Shown: one piece after another, positions 27,528 to 36,232 of the stretch | Layout: each line of letters starts with the position of its first letter | How positions within the stretch are numbered: the first letter of the stretch is position 1 | Assembly (NCBI RefSeq): GCF_000717915.1 | Contig: NZ_JOCX01000005.1 | Location: 223,182-287,181 of the forward strand | Reading direction: 5' to 3' | Length of the DNA stretch: 64,000 nucleotides | DNA from: Streptomyces sp. NRRL S-244 | GTDB taxonomy: Bacteria; Actinomycetota; Actinomycetes; Streptomycetales; Streptomycetaceae | The notes under the pieces: generated by a model | The model's input: only the letters and a program-made list of their open reading frames with translations | Told to the model about the DNA's origin: nothing | Databases searched by the model: none | Program-made: the position numbers and the translations under genes

Positions 27528-27549
27528 CCGCCGGGAGCCGCACATGAGA

Positions 27550-27585
27550 TCGGCCCCCAGGACCCGGAAGGGTCCTGGGGGCCGA
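27550..27585. terminator. Strong bidirectional terminator
   Basis: Perfect 16-bp inverted repeat (27550-27565 and 27570-27585) closed by a GGAA loop, between the convergent LGFP/FG-GAP gene and accA2. Confidence 0.92.
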
Positions 27586-27608
27586 CTTCGTTCCGTACGG
27601 TCTGCGGG

Positions 27609-29363
27609 TCAGTCCTTGATCTCGCAGATGGTGGCGCCCGAGGTGAGGCTGGCGCCGACTTCGGCGGTGAGGCCGACGATCGTGCCGGAGCGGTGCGCGT
27701 TCAGCGGCTGCTCCATCTTCATGGCCTCCAGGACGACGACCAGGTCGCCCTCGTTGACCTGCTGGCCCTCCTCGACCGCGACCTTGACGATCGTGCCCTG
27801 CATCGGGGACGCCAGCGTGTCGCCGGAGGCGGCCGGGCCGGACTTCTTCGCCGCGCGGCGCTTCGGCTTCGCGCCGCCCGCCGCGGCCGTGCGGGCCAGG
27901 GTCATGCCCAGCGAGGACGGGAGGGAGACCTCCAGGCGCTTGCCGCCGACCTCGACGACGACCGTCTCGCGGCCCGGCTCGTCCTCCGTGTCCTCCGCCG
28001 CCGGGGCGGCGAACGCGGGGATGTCGTTGACGAACTCGGTCTCGATCCAGCGGGTGTGCACCCGGAAGGGGTTCGAGATGAACGCCGGGTCGGCGACGAC
28101 CGCACGGTGGAACGGGATGGCCGTGGCCATGCCCTCCACGTCGAACTCCGCCAGCGCGCGCGCCGCCCGCTGCAGGGCCTGCTCGCGCGTGGCGCCCGTG
28201 ATGATGAGCTTGGCGAGGAGGGAGTCCCAGGCCGGGCCGATGACCGAGCCGGACTCCACGCCCGCGTCCAGGCGGACACCGGGGCCGGAGGGCGCGTTGA
28301 ACTTGGTGACGGTGCCGGGGGCCGGCAGGAAGCCGCGGCCCGGGTCCTCGCCGTTGATGCGGAACTCGAAGGAGTGCCCGCGCAGGACCGGGTCGCCGTA
28401 GCCGAGCTCCTCGCCGTCGGCGATGCGGAACATCTCGCGGACCAGGTCGATGCCGGTGACCTCTTCGGTGACCGGGTGCTCGACCTGCAGACGGGTGTTG
28501 ACCTCCAGGAAGGAGATCGTCCCGTCCGTGCCGACCAGGAACTCGACCGTGCCGGCGCCGACGTAGCCGGCCTCCTTCAGGATCGCCTTCGACGCCGCGT
28601 ACAGCTCGGCGTTCTGAGCCTCCGACAGGAACGGCGCGGGGGCTTCCTCGACCAGCTTCTGGTGGCGGCGCTGGAGGGAGCAGTCGCGGGTGGAGACGAC
28701 GACCACGTTGCCGTGGGAGTCGGCCAGGCACTGCGTCTCGACGTGGCGCGGCTTGTCGAGGTAGCGCTCGACGAAGCACTCGCCGCGCCCGAAGGCCGCG
28801 ACGGCCTCGCGGACGGCCGAGTCGTAGAGCTCGGGGACCTCTTCGAGGGTGCGGGCGACCTTCAGGCCGCGGCCGCCGCCGCCGAAGGCGGCCTTGATCG
28901 CGATCGGCAGGCCGTGCTGCTCGGCGAACGCGACGACCTCGTCGGCCCCGGAGACCGGGTCCGGGGTGCCCGCGACGAGCGGGGCGCCGGCGCGCTGGGC
29001 GATGTGGCGGGCTGCGACCTTGTCACCGAGGTCGCGGATGGCCTGCGGGGGCGGGCCGATCCAGGTCAGGCCGGCGTCGAGGACGGCCTGCGCGAATTCG
29101 GCGTTCTCGGAGAGGAAGCCGTATCCGGGATGGATGGCGTCCGCGCCGGAATCGGCTGCGGCCTGCAGGACCTTGGAAATGTCCAGGTAGCTGGCGGCCG
29201 GGGTGTCACCGCCCAACGCGAAAGCTTCGTCGGCCGCGCGGACATGCAGAGCGTCCCGGTCCGGATCGGCGTAGACGGCTACGCTTGCGATTCCGGCATC
29301 CCGGCAGGCCCGAGCAACGCGGACAGCGATTTCGCCACGGTTGGCGATGAGCACCTTGCGCAC
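27609..29363 (-). CDS. accA2: Acyl-CoA carboxylase alpha subunit (biotin carboxylase/BCCP)
   Basis: A 584-residue fused biotin carboxylase and biotin carboxyl carrier protein, which carboxylates its own biotin with ATP and bicarbonate and feeds acetyl- or propionyl-CoA carboxylase beta subunits. Seen: [16 protein letters not shown]-terminus, ATP-grasp glycine loop [26 protein letters not shown], and a C-terminal biotinyl domain with EAMKMEQ (biotin on Lys549). The length matches Streptomyces AccA1/AccA2. The GTG start is preceded by a strong AAGGAGGGA site. It lies near pccE, pccB and birA, so subunits and biotin ligase cluster, although this gene has its own upstream region containing two copies of a 10-base direct repeat. 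Confidence 0.95.
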   Translation of the reverse strand: MRKVLIANRGEIAVRVARACRDAGIASVAVYADPDRDALHVRAADEAFALGGDTPAASYLDISKVLQAAADSGADAIHPGYGFLSENAEFAQAVLDAGLTWIGPPPQAIRDLGDKVAARHIAQRAGAPLVAGTPDPVSGADEVVAFAEQHGLPIAIKAAFGGGGRGLKVARTLEEVPELYDSAVREAVAAFGRGECFVERYLDKPRHVETQCLADSHGNVVVVSTRDCSLQRRHQKLVEEAPAPFLSEAQNAELYAASKAILKEAGYVGAGTVEFLVGTDGTISFLEVNTRLQVEHPVTEEVTGIDLVREMFRIADGEELGYGDPVLRGHSFEFRINGEDPGRGFLPAPGTVTKFNAPSGPGVRLDAGVESGSVIGPAWDSLLAKLIITGATREQALQRAARALAEFDVEGMATAIPFHRAVVADPAFISNPFRVHTRWIETEFVNDIPAFAAPAAEDTEDEPGRETVVVEVGGKRLEVSLPSSLGMTLARTAAAGGAKPKRRAAKKSGPAASGDTLASPMQGTIVKVAVEEGQQVNEGDLVVVLEAMKMEQPLNAHRSGTIVGLTAEVGASLTSGATICEIKD

Positions 29364-29776
29364 GATGGCTCCCTCCTTGAAACAAGCTGAGTTTAGGGAC
29401 AGCCCACACGGCGTTTCGACCCTTCCCTAGAGGTGACCTTGCCCACACGGAGTGTGATTCGAGTCCACCTCGAGTGAGGAAAGCCCTTGTGGCGCCCCAG
29501 GTCAGGGGGATCCCCGACTGCACAGTAACCCCGTCACCCATCCGAGGTCTCTGTTCCCCCGGTCAGCGGGCCCCGGTGATTCTTTGTCGAGTCCCTACGA
29601 ACGGCCCACACATTCTTTGCGTGATCGCCGGCGAGGGCGCCTCGCGTAACGAAGCTGCCCGGACCCCTTGTCCGTACGTTTACCCGTTAGTAGCCTCCAG
29701 GGCGTCGAACAGGCTTGTGGTCACTGTGGGGCCGGGGGACGTGCGGCCGGGGACTTGTGGGGAGGGGTGGGTCGTC
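29364..29776. other. Upstream region of accA2 and the membrane-protein gene
   Basis: About 410 bases between divergent genes. It holds the accA2 ribosome site, a TAAACT hexamer that could be a -10 box on the minus strand, and a direct repeat GCCCACACGG at 29402-29411 and 29441-29450. A GGAGG-type site stands just before the rightward GTG. No gene was recognised. Confidence 0.55.
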
Positions 29777-30265
29777 GTGGGCGTCGTGCTGCGCAGACTC
29801 GTGGCCGGACTGGCCGCGATCGTGCTCGTCGCCGAGGCGGCGGTGCTGGTCCTCGTCCACATCGTGCTGGGCAAGACCACCCACAACCAGTCGATGTCCA
29901 TCGCGGGCATGGATCCTGATGTCATGTCTGCGGCGACGTACGCGATGGGAGCGGGCATCGGCGCGTTCCTGCTCCTGTGCGCCGTGCTCCTCGCCGTGGC
30001 GGCCGTACGCGACCGCGCGCCCGGCACCTTCGCCCGCGTCGTGCTCGTCACCGCCGCCGTCACCCACGGGGTGCTCGGCGCCCTCGCCGTGGGCCTGGTC
30101 GGCTGGGGCGCCTTCGCGGTGCTGATGCTGATCCTGTGCCTGCTGGTCCTGGCCCTGATGCTCTACGCGGCCCGGGGCGCGGACCGGGCGGCCTCAGGGG
30201 GTGCCCCTGACGGCCGGGACGCCCCGCCCGCGCCGTTCGGGGAGCTCAAGCCCACAAATCCGTGA
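29777..30265 (+). CDS. Four-helix membrane protein, function unknown
   Basis: About 162 residues from GTG 29777, the first start codon after a GGGGAGGGG site; the frame is open further upstream, so the N-terminus is uncertain. Four hydrophobic segments are clear: about 3-25, 50-72, 85-107 and 112-132, separated by short loops. They are followed by a hydrophilic Gly/Ala/Pro tail of about 25 residues that should face the cytoplasm. No enzyme or transporter signature is visible. It converges on maf with a 20-base overlap of coding ends. Similar small integral membrane proteins occupy this position beside accA2 in Streptomyces (from memory). Confidence 0.75.
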   Translation: MGVVLRRLVAGLAAIVLVAEAAVLVLVHIVLGKTTHNQSMSIAGMDPDVMSAATYAMGAGIGAFLLLCAVLLAVAAVRDRAPGTFARVVLVTAAVTHGVLGALAVGLVGWGAFAVLMLILCLLVLALMLYAARGADRAASGGAPDGRDAPPAPFGELKPTNP

Positions 30266-30863
30266 TCGACACGCCCAGTTCGCCCAGCAGGGAGCGCAGC
30301 AGGGGCAGCGACAGCCCGATGACGTTCCCGGGGTCGCCGTCGATGCCCTCGATGAACGGGGCCGACAGCCCGTCCAGGGTGAAGGCCCCGGCCACGTGCA
30401 GCGGCTCGCCGCTCGCCACGTACGCGGCCACCTCGGCGTCCGTCGGCTCGCCGAACCGGACCGTCGTGGAGGCCGTGGCCGACACCTGACGCCCGGTCGC
30501 GGTGTCGATCACGCAGTGCCCGGTGCGCAGGACCCCGGCCCGGCCGCGCATCGACTTCCAGCGGGCGGTGGCCTCCTCGGCGTCCGCCGGCTTGCCGAGC
30601 GCCTCGCCGTCCAGCTCCAGCACCGAGTCGCAGCCGATCACCAGGGCGCCCGCGGCCTCGTCCAGGGCCGCCACGACGCCCGCCTTGGCCTCGGCGAGCG
30701 CCAGCGCCAGCTCGGCCGGGGTCTCGGCGCTGAGCGCGTCCTCGTCGAAGTGGCTGACGATCACGTGCGGGGCCAGCCCGGCCTGCCGCAGCAGGTTGAG
30801 CCGGGCGGGCGAGGCGGAGGCGAGGACGAGGGCGTGGGCCGGGGCCTGGGCAGCAGCAGTCAT
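30246..30863 (-). CDS. maf: Maf-family nucleoside triphosphate pyrophosphatase
   Basis: About 205 residues from ATG 30863 (ATG 30872 is also possible). Maf proteins hydrolyse dTTP, UTP or modified nucleotides to monophosphates and act in house-cleaning and cell-division control. Family marks: [14 protein letters not shown] at the N-terminus, the EAKA helix, [10 protein letters not shown] with the catalytic Asp, [10 protein letters not shown], and [12 protein letters not shown] near the end. It lies between accA2 and pccE/pccB, as Maf genes often do in actinobacteria. The 3' ends of this gene and the membrane-protein gene overlap on opposite strands. Confidence 0.93.
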   Translation of the reverse strand: MTAAAQAPAHALVLASASPARLNLLRQAGLAPHVIVSHFDEDALSAETPAELALALAEAKAGVVAALDEAAGALVIGCDSVLELDGEALGKPADAEEATARWKSMRGRAGVLRTGHCVIDTATGRQVSATASTTVRFGEPTDAEVAAYVASGEPLHVAGAFTLDGLSAPFIEGIDGDPGNVIGLSLPLLRSLLGELGVSITDLWA

Positions 30864-30914
30864 GCCCGCCATCGTAGGTGCGGCCCTCACGCCCCCGACA
30901 CGCCCTCGCGCCCG

Positions 30915-31046
30915 CTAGAAGCCTACGCCCAGCACGTACACGACCACCAGCATCGCGAGGACGACCACCACGGTCATCCGCCGGACCATCGCCTGCGCGT
31001 CGCGCATGTCCTTGGGCGGCTCGTTCTTCGGGTCTGACCAGAGCAT
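30915..31046 (-). CDS. 43-residue single-pass membrane protein
   Basis: A short intact gene: ATG at 31046-31044, TAG at 30917-30915. The peptide starts MLWSDPKNEPPKDMRDAQA, has a basic MVRR turn, and then an unbroken hydrophobic helix (about residues 25-41, VVVVLAMLVVVYVLGV) to the C-terminus. The charge pattern predicts an inside N-terminus and a tail-anchored helix. It fills the gap between maf and pccE on the same strand. I recall a conserved small protein here in Streptomyces, but I name no function. Confidence rests on the clean start, codon use and membrane segment. Confidence 0.72.
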   Translation of the reverse strand: MLWSDPKNEPPKDMRDAQAMVRRMTVVVVLAMLVVVYVLGVGF

Positions 31047-31073
31047 GCCCCGATCCTGACCCCGCGGACCGGT

Positions 31074-31105
31074 GTGGCGCCTGAGTACGGGTACTCAGGC
31101 GCCAC
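31074..31105 (-). terminator. Terminator downstream of pccB-pccE
   Basis: Inverted repeat with arms of at least 13 bp (31074-31086 and 31093-31105) and a 6-base loop. A further GGACC/GGTCC pairing extends it outwards across a small bulge. It lies between pccE and the 43-residue gene, all on the minus strand. Confidence 0.75.
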
Positions 31106-31156
31106 GGTCCGTTCACACCATCTTCACGACCGGACGGGGGCCCGTCCGGACCCCGC

Positions 31157-31369
31157 CTAACCGGGCCAGTACGTACGGGCCCACGCGCGCGGCCCCGGCT
31201 GCGGCATCGTCCGCCGGGCCACCCGGGCCGGCGCCGACCATTCGTCCGCCACCGGCGCGGCGCCGCCCGACGGTGCCGACGCCAGCACCGCCGCGCGCGC
31301 TTGGACCACCGCCAGTGCGGCGGCCAGCTCCTCGGGCGTCGGGTTCCCCTTGACGACCTTGATGACCAC
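31157..31369 (-). CDS. pccE: Acyl-CoA carboxylase epsilon subunit
   Basis: A 70-residue protein of the actinobacterial AccE/PccE type, which binds the beta subunit and raises activity of the acyl-CoA carboxylase complex. Seen: start MVIKVVKGNPTPEELAALAVV-like (residues 1-22), the hallmark helix of the family, then an Ala-rich linker and a C-terminal W-S-x-P...PGPRAWARTYWPG block that is conserved at the end of epsilon subunits. It lies 27 bases downstream of pccB on the same strand, forming the usual pccB-pccE operon. Length is normal for the short propionyl-CoA type. Confidence 0.93.
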   Translation of the reverse strand: MVIKVVKGNPTPEELAAALAVVQARAAVLASAPSGGAAPVADEWSAPARVARRTMPQPGPRAWARTYWPG

Positions 31370-31396
31370 GGGACTGCCTCCTAGCGTCGTAGCGTC

Positions 31397-32992
31397 CTAG
31401 AGGGGGATGTTGCCGTGCTTCTTCGGGGGCAGGGACTCCCGCTTGGTGCGCAGCTGCCGCAGCCCCTTGACCACGTGGGCCCGGGTCTCCGACGGCATGG
31501 TCACCGCGTCGATGTAACCGCGCTCGGCGGCCGTGTACGGGTTCAGCAGCGTGTCCTCGTACTCGGCGATGAGCCGGGCCCGCGTCTCCTCGGCGGTGCC
31601 CGCCTCCTCCGCCTCGGCGATGGCGCGCCGGTGCAGGATGTTGACCGCGCCCTGCGCGCCCATGACGGCGATCTGCGCGGTCGGCCAGGCCAGGTTCAGG
31701 TCAGCGCCGAGGTGCTTGGAGCCCATGACGTCGTACGCGCCGCCGAAGGCCTTGCGGGTGATGACGGTGATCAGGGGGACGGTGGCCTCGGCGTAGGCGT
31801 AGATCAGCTTCGCGCCGCGCCGGATGATTCCGTTGTACTCCTGGTCCGTGCCCGGCAGGAAGCCCGGAACGTCCACGAACGTCAGCACCGGGACGTTGAA
31901 GGCGTCGCAGGTCCGCACGAAGCGGGCGGCCTTCTCGGAGGCGTTGATGTCCAGGCAGCCGGCGAACTGCATCGGCTGGTTGGCGACGATGCCCACCGGG
32001 TGGCCCTCGACCCGGCCGAAGCCGGTGAGGATGTTCGGCGCGAACAGCGACTGCGTCTCCAGGAACTCCCCGTCGTCGAGCACGTGCTCGATCACGGTGT
32101 GCATGTCGTACGGCTGGTTCGCGCTGTCCGGGATCAGTACGTCGAGCTCGCGGTCGGTGTCGGAGACGTCGGTGTCCGCCTCCTCGGGGAAGGCGGGCGG
32201 CTCGGAGAGGTTGTTCGACGGCAGGTACGCCAGCAGGGACTTGACGTACTCGATGGCGTCCTTCTCGTCCCCGGCCATGTGGTGGGCCACGCCGGAGGTG
32301 GAGTTGTGGGTGCGCGCGCCGCCGAGCTCCTCGAAGCCCACGTCCTCGCCGGTGACCGTCTTGATGACGTCCGGGCCGGTGATGAACATGTGCGAGGTCT
32401 GGTCGACCATCACGGTGAAGTCGGTGATGGCGGGGGAGTACACGGCGCCGCCGGCGCAGGGCCCGACGATCAGGCTGATCTGCGGGATCACCCCGGACGC
32501 GTGCACGTTGCGGCGGAAGATCTCGCCGTACATGCCCAGCGCGCTGACGCCCTCCTGGATGCGGGCGCCGCCGGAGTCGTTGATGCCGACGAGCGGGCAG
32601 CCGGTCTTGAGGGCGAAGTCCATGACCTTCATGATCTTCTGGCCGTAGACCTCGCCGAGGGCCCCGCCGAAGACCGTGAAGTCCTGGGAGAACACGGCCA
32701 CCGGGCGGCCGTCCACCGTGCCGTAGCCGGTGACGACGCCGTCGCCGTAGGGGCGGGTCTTCTCCAGCCCGAAGGCGGTCGACCGGTGCCGGGCGAACTC
32801 GTCGAGTTCGACGAAGGACCCCTCGTCCAGCAGCAGGGCGACCCGCTCACGCGCCGTCAGCTTCCCCTTGGCGTGCTGCTTCTCCACCGCGCGCGCGGAC
32901 CCGGCGTGAGTGGCTTCGTCGATGCGGCGCTGCAGGTCCGCGATCTTGCCCGCGGTCGTGTGCATGTCGATCGGCTCTGAGGGTTGTGACAT
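31397..32992 (-). CDS. pccB: Propionyl-CoA carboxylase beta subunit
   Basis: A 531-residue carboxyltransferase that moves the carboxyl group from biotin on AccA to propionyl-CoA, giving methylmalonyl-CoA for polyketides and odd-chain metabolism. ATG 32992 was chosen because AGGGAG lies upstream and the length then equals the known Streptomyces PccB (about 530). Crotonase-fold halves are seen: [13 protein letters not shown] and [12 protein letters not shown] in the N-half (oxyanion glycines), and [14 protein letters not shown] and [10 protein letters not shown] in the C-half. It is followed by pccE and divergent from birA across a region with a 14-base palindrome. Substrate preference is inferred from the overall resemblance to PccB. 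Confidence 0.95.
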   Translation of the reverse strand: MSQPSEPIDMHTTAGKIADLQRRIDEATHAGSARAVEKQHAKGKLTARERVALLLDEGSFVELDEFARHRSTAFGLEKTRPYGDGVVTGYGTVDGRPVAVFSQDFTVFGGALGEVYGQKIMKVMDFALKTGCPLVGINDSGGARIQEGVSALGMYGEIFRRNVHASGVIPQISLIVGPCAGGAVYSPAITDFTVMVDQTSHMFITGPDVIKTVTGEDVGFEELGGARTHNSTSGVAHHMAGDEKDAIEYVKSLLAYLPSNNLSEPPAFPEEADTDVSDTDRELDVLIPDSANQPYDMHTVIEHVLDDGEFLETQSLFAPNILTGFGRVEGHPVGIVANQPMQFAGCLDINASEKAARFVRTCDAFNVPVLTFVDVPGFLPGTDQEYNGIIRRGAKLIYAYAEATVPLITVITRKAFGGAYDVMGSKHLGADLNLAWPTAQIAVMGAQGAVNILHRRAIAEAEEAGTAEETRARLIAEYEDTLLNPYTAAERGYIDAVTMPSETRAHVVKGLRQLRTKRESLPPKKHGNIPL

Positions 32993-33028
32993 CGGGGTCG
33001 CGGCTCCCTGTGTGGTGTCAACTGCCTG

Positions 33029-33042
33029 GTCAATTGATTGAC
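33029..33042. promoter_or_regulatory. 14-bp palindrome between pccB and birA
   Basis: GTCAAT-TG-ATTGAC, perfect arms of 6, lying 36 bases upstream of the pccB start and 81 upstream of birA. A further GTCAA half-site occurs at 33017-33021. Candidate operator for the divergent promoters; the binding protein is unknown. Confidence 0.5.
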
Positions 33043-33123
33043 TACTGCTGGCTACTGGTGCGTAGCGTATCGGCGGGCATGGCGCTCGGCAGTGCGGCGT
33101 TTGACACACCTACTGTGGGTTGC

Positions 33124-33990
33124 ATGACGCCATCAGATGCATCAGGTGCGGCTTCCACCGGCCGCTGGTCGAGCCTTGAGCGGCCGCCTTTGAGCGCCGC
33201 CGCGCTGGAGCGGGCCCTCGTCGCCGGCGGGGGGCTGTGGAGCTCGGTCGAGGTGGTCGCCGCCACCGGGTCCACCAACACCGATCTCGCCGCCCGGGCC
33301 GCACGGCTGCCCGAGGGGGCCGTGCTCGTCGCCGAGGAGCAGACCGCCGGGCGCGGGCGGCTCGACCGCAGCTGGGTCGCGCCGCCCCGGTCCGGGCTGT
33401 TCTTCTCCGTCCTGCTCAAGCCGGGCGACTCCGTACCGCAGGAGCGGTGGGGGTGGCTGACCCTGCTGGCCGGGGTGGCCGCCGCGACCGGGCTGTCCCG
33501 GGCCGCCGGCGTGGACACGGCACTCAAGTGGCCCAACGACCTGCTCGTCACCGTGAACGGCGAGGAGCGCAAGACCGGCGGCATCCTCGCCGAGCGGGTC
33601 GGCGAGGGCGTCGTGATCGGGATCGGGCTCAACGTCACCCTGACCGAGGACGAGCTGCCCGTGCCGGAAGCCGGCTCGCTGATCCTGGCCAAGGCCGCCG
33701 TCACGGACCGGGAGCCCCTGCTGAAGGCCGTACTGCGCTCCCTGGAGCAGTGGTACGGGGACTGGCGCGCGGCGGCAGGCGACCCGGCCGCCAGCGGGCT
33801 CCAGGAGGCCTACGCGGCGGACTGCGTGACCCTCGGCCGGCACGTACGGGCGGACCTGCCCGGCGGGCGCACGCTCACCGGGACGGCGGAAGCGGTCGAC
33901 GCGGACGGGCGGCTCGTGATCCGTACGGCCGAGGACAAGCACGAGGCCGTGGGGGCCGGGGACGTCGTCCATCTGCGGTCGGTGCGGTAG
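33124..33990 (+). CDS. birA: Biotin-protein ligase
   Basis: A 288-residue biotin-[acetyl-CoA-carboxylase] ligase, which makes biotinyl-AMP and attaches biotin to the lysine of AccA subunits. It begins almost directly with the catalytic domain (STNTDL, then the biotinyl-AMP loop GRGRLDRSW, SVLLKPG, LKWPNDLLV, KTGGILAE). It ends in the small SH3-like C-terminal domain (DCVTLGRHVRADLPGGRTLTG). No N-terminal winged helix is present, so it is a group I ligase that cannot act as the biotin repressor. It is divergent from pccB, keeping the enzyme next to genes for its target complex. Confidence 0.93.
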   Translation: MTPSDASGAASTGRWSSLERPPLSAAALERALVAGGGLWSSVEVVAATGSTNTDLAARAARLPEGAVLVAEEQTAGRGRLDRSWVAPPRSGLFFSVLLKPGDSVPQERWGWLTLLAGVAAATGLSRAAGVDTALKWPNDLLVTVNGEERKTGGILAERVGEGVVIGIGLNVTLTEDELPVPEAGSLILAKAAVTDREPLLKAVLRSLEQWYGDWRAAAGDPAASGLQEAYAADCVTLGRHVRADLPGGRTLTGTAEAVDADGRLVIRTAEDKHEAVGAGDVVHLRSVR

Positions 33991-34133
33991 CCGGCCCGGC
34001 GCCGCGGCCACGGCTGCGGGGAGTGGGGAGTGAGCTACGGCACACCTGCCGTATGGTTTAGGCGATCCCGGTCCTCCCGGTGATCACCCGGTTCGGCAGG
34101 GCAGTGCGCACGGATATGGACAGGAGGCGGCCC

Positions 34134-35318
34134 TTGACCGTCGACGACTCTACGTCCGGCGCGTCCGCCCCACGGACGGGTGGTCCGGGGCCGGCCGGCC
34201 CCGGGTCCACCGGTCCGGGCACCCCGATCGGGCGCGACCAGCACACTCCCCACCACGAGGTGGACCACACCGCACAGCCGACGGCGGACCCGCTCGCCAT
34301 CCGGCTGGAGCAGCTGATCCTGGGCGCGGAGCGGCGGTACACCCCGTTCCAGGCGGCCCGCAGCGCCGGTGTCTCCATGGAGCTCGCCTCCCGCTTCTGG
34401 CGGGCCATGGGCTTCGCGGACATCGGCCAGGCCAAGGCGCTGACGGAGGCCGACGTACTGGCGCTGCGCCGGCTCGCGGGCCTGGTCGAGGCCGGGCTGC
34501 TGAGCGAGCCGATGGCCGTGCAGGTGGCGCGGTCCACGGGGCAGACCACCGCCCGGCTGGCGGAATGGCAGATCGACTCCTTCCTGGAGGGTCTGACGGA
34601 GCCGCCGGAGCCGGGAATGACCCGTACGGAGGTCACGTACCCGCTGGTCGAGCTGCTGCTGCCGGAGCTGGAGGAGTTCCTCGTCTACGTGTGGCGCCGC
34701 CAGCTGGCGGCGGCCACCGGGCGGGTGGTGCAGGTGGCGGACGACGAGGAGATGGTCGACCGGCGGCTCGCGGTGGGCTTCGCGGACCTGGTCGGCTTCA
34801 CGCGCCTGACCCGGCGGCTGGAGGAGGAGGAGCTCGGCGAGCTCGTCGAGTCCTTCGAGACGACCTCGGCGGACCTGGTGGCCGCGCACGGCGGCCGGCT
34901 GATCAAGACGCTGGGCGACGAGGTGCTGTACTGCGCCGACGACGCGGCGACGGCGGCGGAGATCGCGCTGCGGCTGATCGAGACGATGGAAGCGGACGCC
35001 CAGATGCCGGAGCTGCGCGTCGGCATGGCGTTCGGGACGGTGACGACCCGGATGGGCGACGTCTTCGGGACCACCGTGAACCTGGCCTCGCGGCTGACGT
35101 CGATAGCGCCGAAGGACGCGGTGCTGGTCGACGGCGCCATGGCGGAGGAGCTGGGGCGGACGGGCGCGGCGCCGGTCTCCGAGAAGGAGGCCGAGGCGGA
35201 GGAGGGCGGCGGTGCGTACCGCTTCGCGCTCCAGCCGATGTGGCAGCGGCCGGTGCGCGGTCTGGGGGTCGTGGAGCCCTGGTCGCTGACGCGGCGGAAG
35301 CCTAAGATCCCCGGGTAA
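34134..35318 (+). CDS. cya: Class III adenylate cyclase
   Basis: A 394-residue cytosolic cyclase that makes cAMP from ATP. TTG 34134 was chosen because AGGAGG stands 6 bases upstream; other in-frame starts lie further upstream but without such a site. The N-terminal ~50 residues are a disordered Gly/Pro/Ser region, followed by a helical regulatory domain (RLEQLILGAERRYTPFQAARSAGV..., about 55-190) with a helix-turn-helix-like appearance. The catalytic domain (about 210-370) has metal-binding Asp218 in GFADLVGFTRL and Asp262 in KTLGDEVLY, then GTVTTRMGDVFGTTVNLASRL. In S. coelicolor Cya-made cAMP affects germination and antibiotic production. Confidence 0.93.
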   Translation: MTVDDSTSGASAPRTGGPGPAGPGSTGPGTPIGRDQHTPHHEVDHTAQPTADPLAIRLEQLILGAERRYTPFQAARSAGVSMELASRFWRAMGFADIGQAKALTEADVLALRRLAGLVEAGLLSEPMAVQVARSTGQTTARLAEWQIDSFLEGLTEPPEPGMTRTEVTYPLVELLLPELEEFLVYVWRRQLAAATGRVVQVADDEEMVDRRLAVGFADLVGFTRLTRRLEEEELGELVESFETTSADLVAAHGGRLIKTLGDEVLYCADDAATAAEIALRLIETMEADAQMPELRVGMAFGTVTTRMGDVFGTTVNLASRLTSIAPKDAVLVDGAMAEELGRTGAAPVSEKEAEAEEGGGAYRFALQPMWQRPVRGLGVVEPWSLTRRKPKIPG

Positions 35319-35329
35319 CGTTCGTTAAC
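35314..35329. promoter_or_regulatory. Palindrome at cya/enoyl-CoA hydratase junction
   Basis: GGTAA-N6-TTAAC (35314-35329), with core TAACG-TT-CGTTA perfect at 35316-35327, overlaps the cya stop codon and ends 13 bases before the hydratase start. Flanking CCGG/CCGG bases extend the symmetry. It may be a TetR-type operator or a weak hairpin. Confidence 0.5.
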
Positions 35330-35342
35330 CGGGAGGGTCGCG

Positions 35343-36134
35343 GTGGTCGCTGTGTCTGAGTTCGTGGCTGTGCGCCGTCATGAGGACGGGGTCGCGGAGC
35401 TGGTCCTGGACCGGCCGAAGGCGATGAACGCGGTGTCGACGGAGATGGCGCGGGCCATCGGCGACGCGTGCGCGGAGCTCGCGGCGGACGCGTCGGTACG
35501 GGTGGTCGTGCTGTCGTCGGCGGTGGAGCGGGCGTTCTGCGTCGGGGCGGACCTCAAGGAGCGCAACTCGCTCTCGGACGCCGAGCTGGTGCGGCAGCGG
35601 CCGACCACGCGGGGCGCGTACGGGGGCGTGCTGGAGCTGCCGATGCCGACGATCGCGGCGGTGCACGGGTTCGCGCTGGGCGGCGGCTTCGAGCTGGCGC
35701 TGGCGTGCGACGTGATCGTGGCGGACGAGACGGCGGTGGTCGGGCTGCCGGAGGTCTCGGTGGGCGTGATCCCGGGCGGCGGCGGCACGCAGCTGCTGCC
35801 GCGGCGCGTGGGTGCGGCGCGGGCGGCGGAGCTGATCTTCACGGCGCGGCGGGTGGAGGCGGCGGAGGCGCTGTCGCTGGGCCTGGTCGACTCGGTGGTC
35901 CCGGCGGGCACGGACCGGGCCGAGGCGCTCGCGCTGGCGGCCCGTATGGCGGCGAACTCCCCGGTGGGCCTGCGGGCGGCCAAGCGCGCCCTGCGCCTGG
36001 GCCACGGGATGGACCTGACGGCGGGCCTGGAGATCGAGGACGCGGCCTGGCGGACGGTGGCCTTCTCGGGGGACCGCGCGGAGGGCGTGGCGGCGTTCAA
36101 CGAAAAGCGCCGCCCCAACTGGCCGGGCCGCTAG
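35343..36134 (+). CDS. Enoyl-CoA hydratase/isomerase family protein
   Basis: A 263-residue crotonase-family enzyme. GTG 35343 follows a GGGAGG site with good spacing. Oxyanion-hole residues lie in FCVGADLKER and AVHGFALGGGFELALACD; the two acids needed for hydration are present, Glu in GGGFE and Glu in GLPEVSVG. PGGGGTQLLPR and a C-terminal helical trimerisation region complete the fold. The probable reaction is addition of water to trans-2-enoyl-CoA in fatty-acid or amino-acid degradation. It stands 24 bases after cya with a palindrome in the gap, so it could be read from cya or from its own promoter. Confidence 0.9.
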   Translation: MVAVSEFVAVRRHEDGVAELVLDRPKAMNAVSTEMARAIGDACAELAADASVRVVVLSSAVERAFCVGADLKERNSLSDAELVRQRPTTRGAYGGVLELPMPTIAAVHGFALGGGFELALACDVIVADETAVVGLPEVSVGVIPGGGGTQLLPRRVGAARAAELIFTARRVEAAEALSLGLVDSVVPAGTDRAEALALAARMAANSPVGLRAAKRALRLGHGMDLTAGLEIEDAAWRTVAFSGDRAEGVAAFNEKRRPNWPGR

Positions 36135-36232
36135 GCACCGGCGCGCGGGTTCGAGCCGGGCCGCCGGCCGGTGGCTCCGGGTCGAAGATGGCGGCGATTG
36201 TCGGCAAATCTGACAAAACTCCCTAACCTGGG

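Noticed and set aside
22527..27545. Very long open frame antisense to the LGFP/FG-GAP gene
   Set aside because: Same explanation: low-complexity antisense product, whereas the plus-strand protein has defined repeats.
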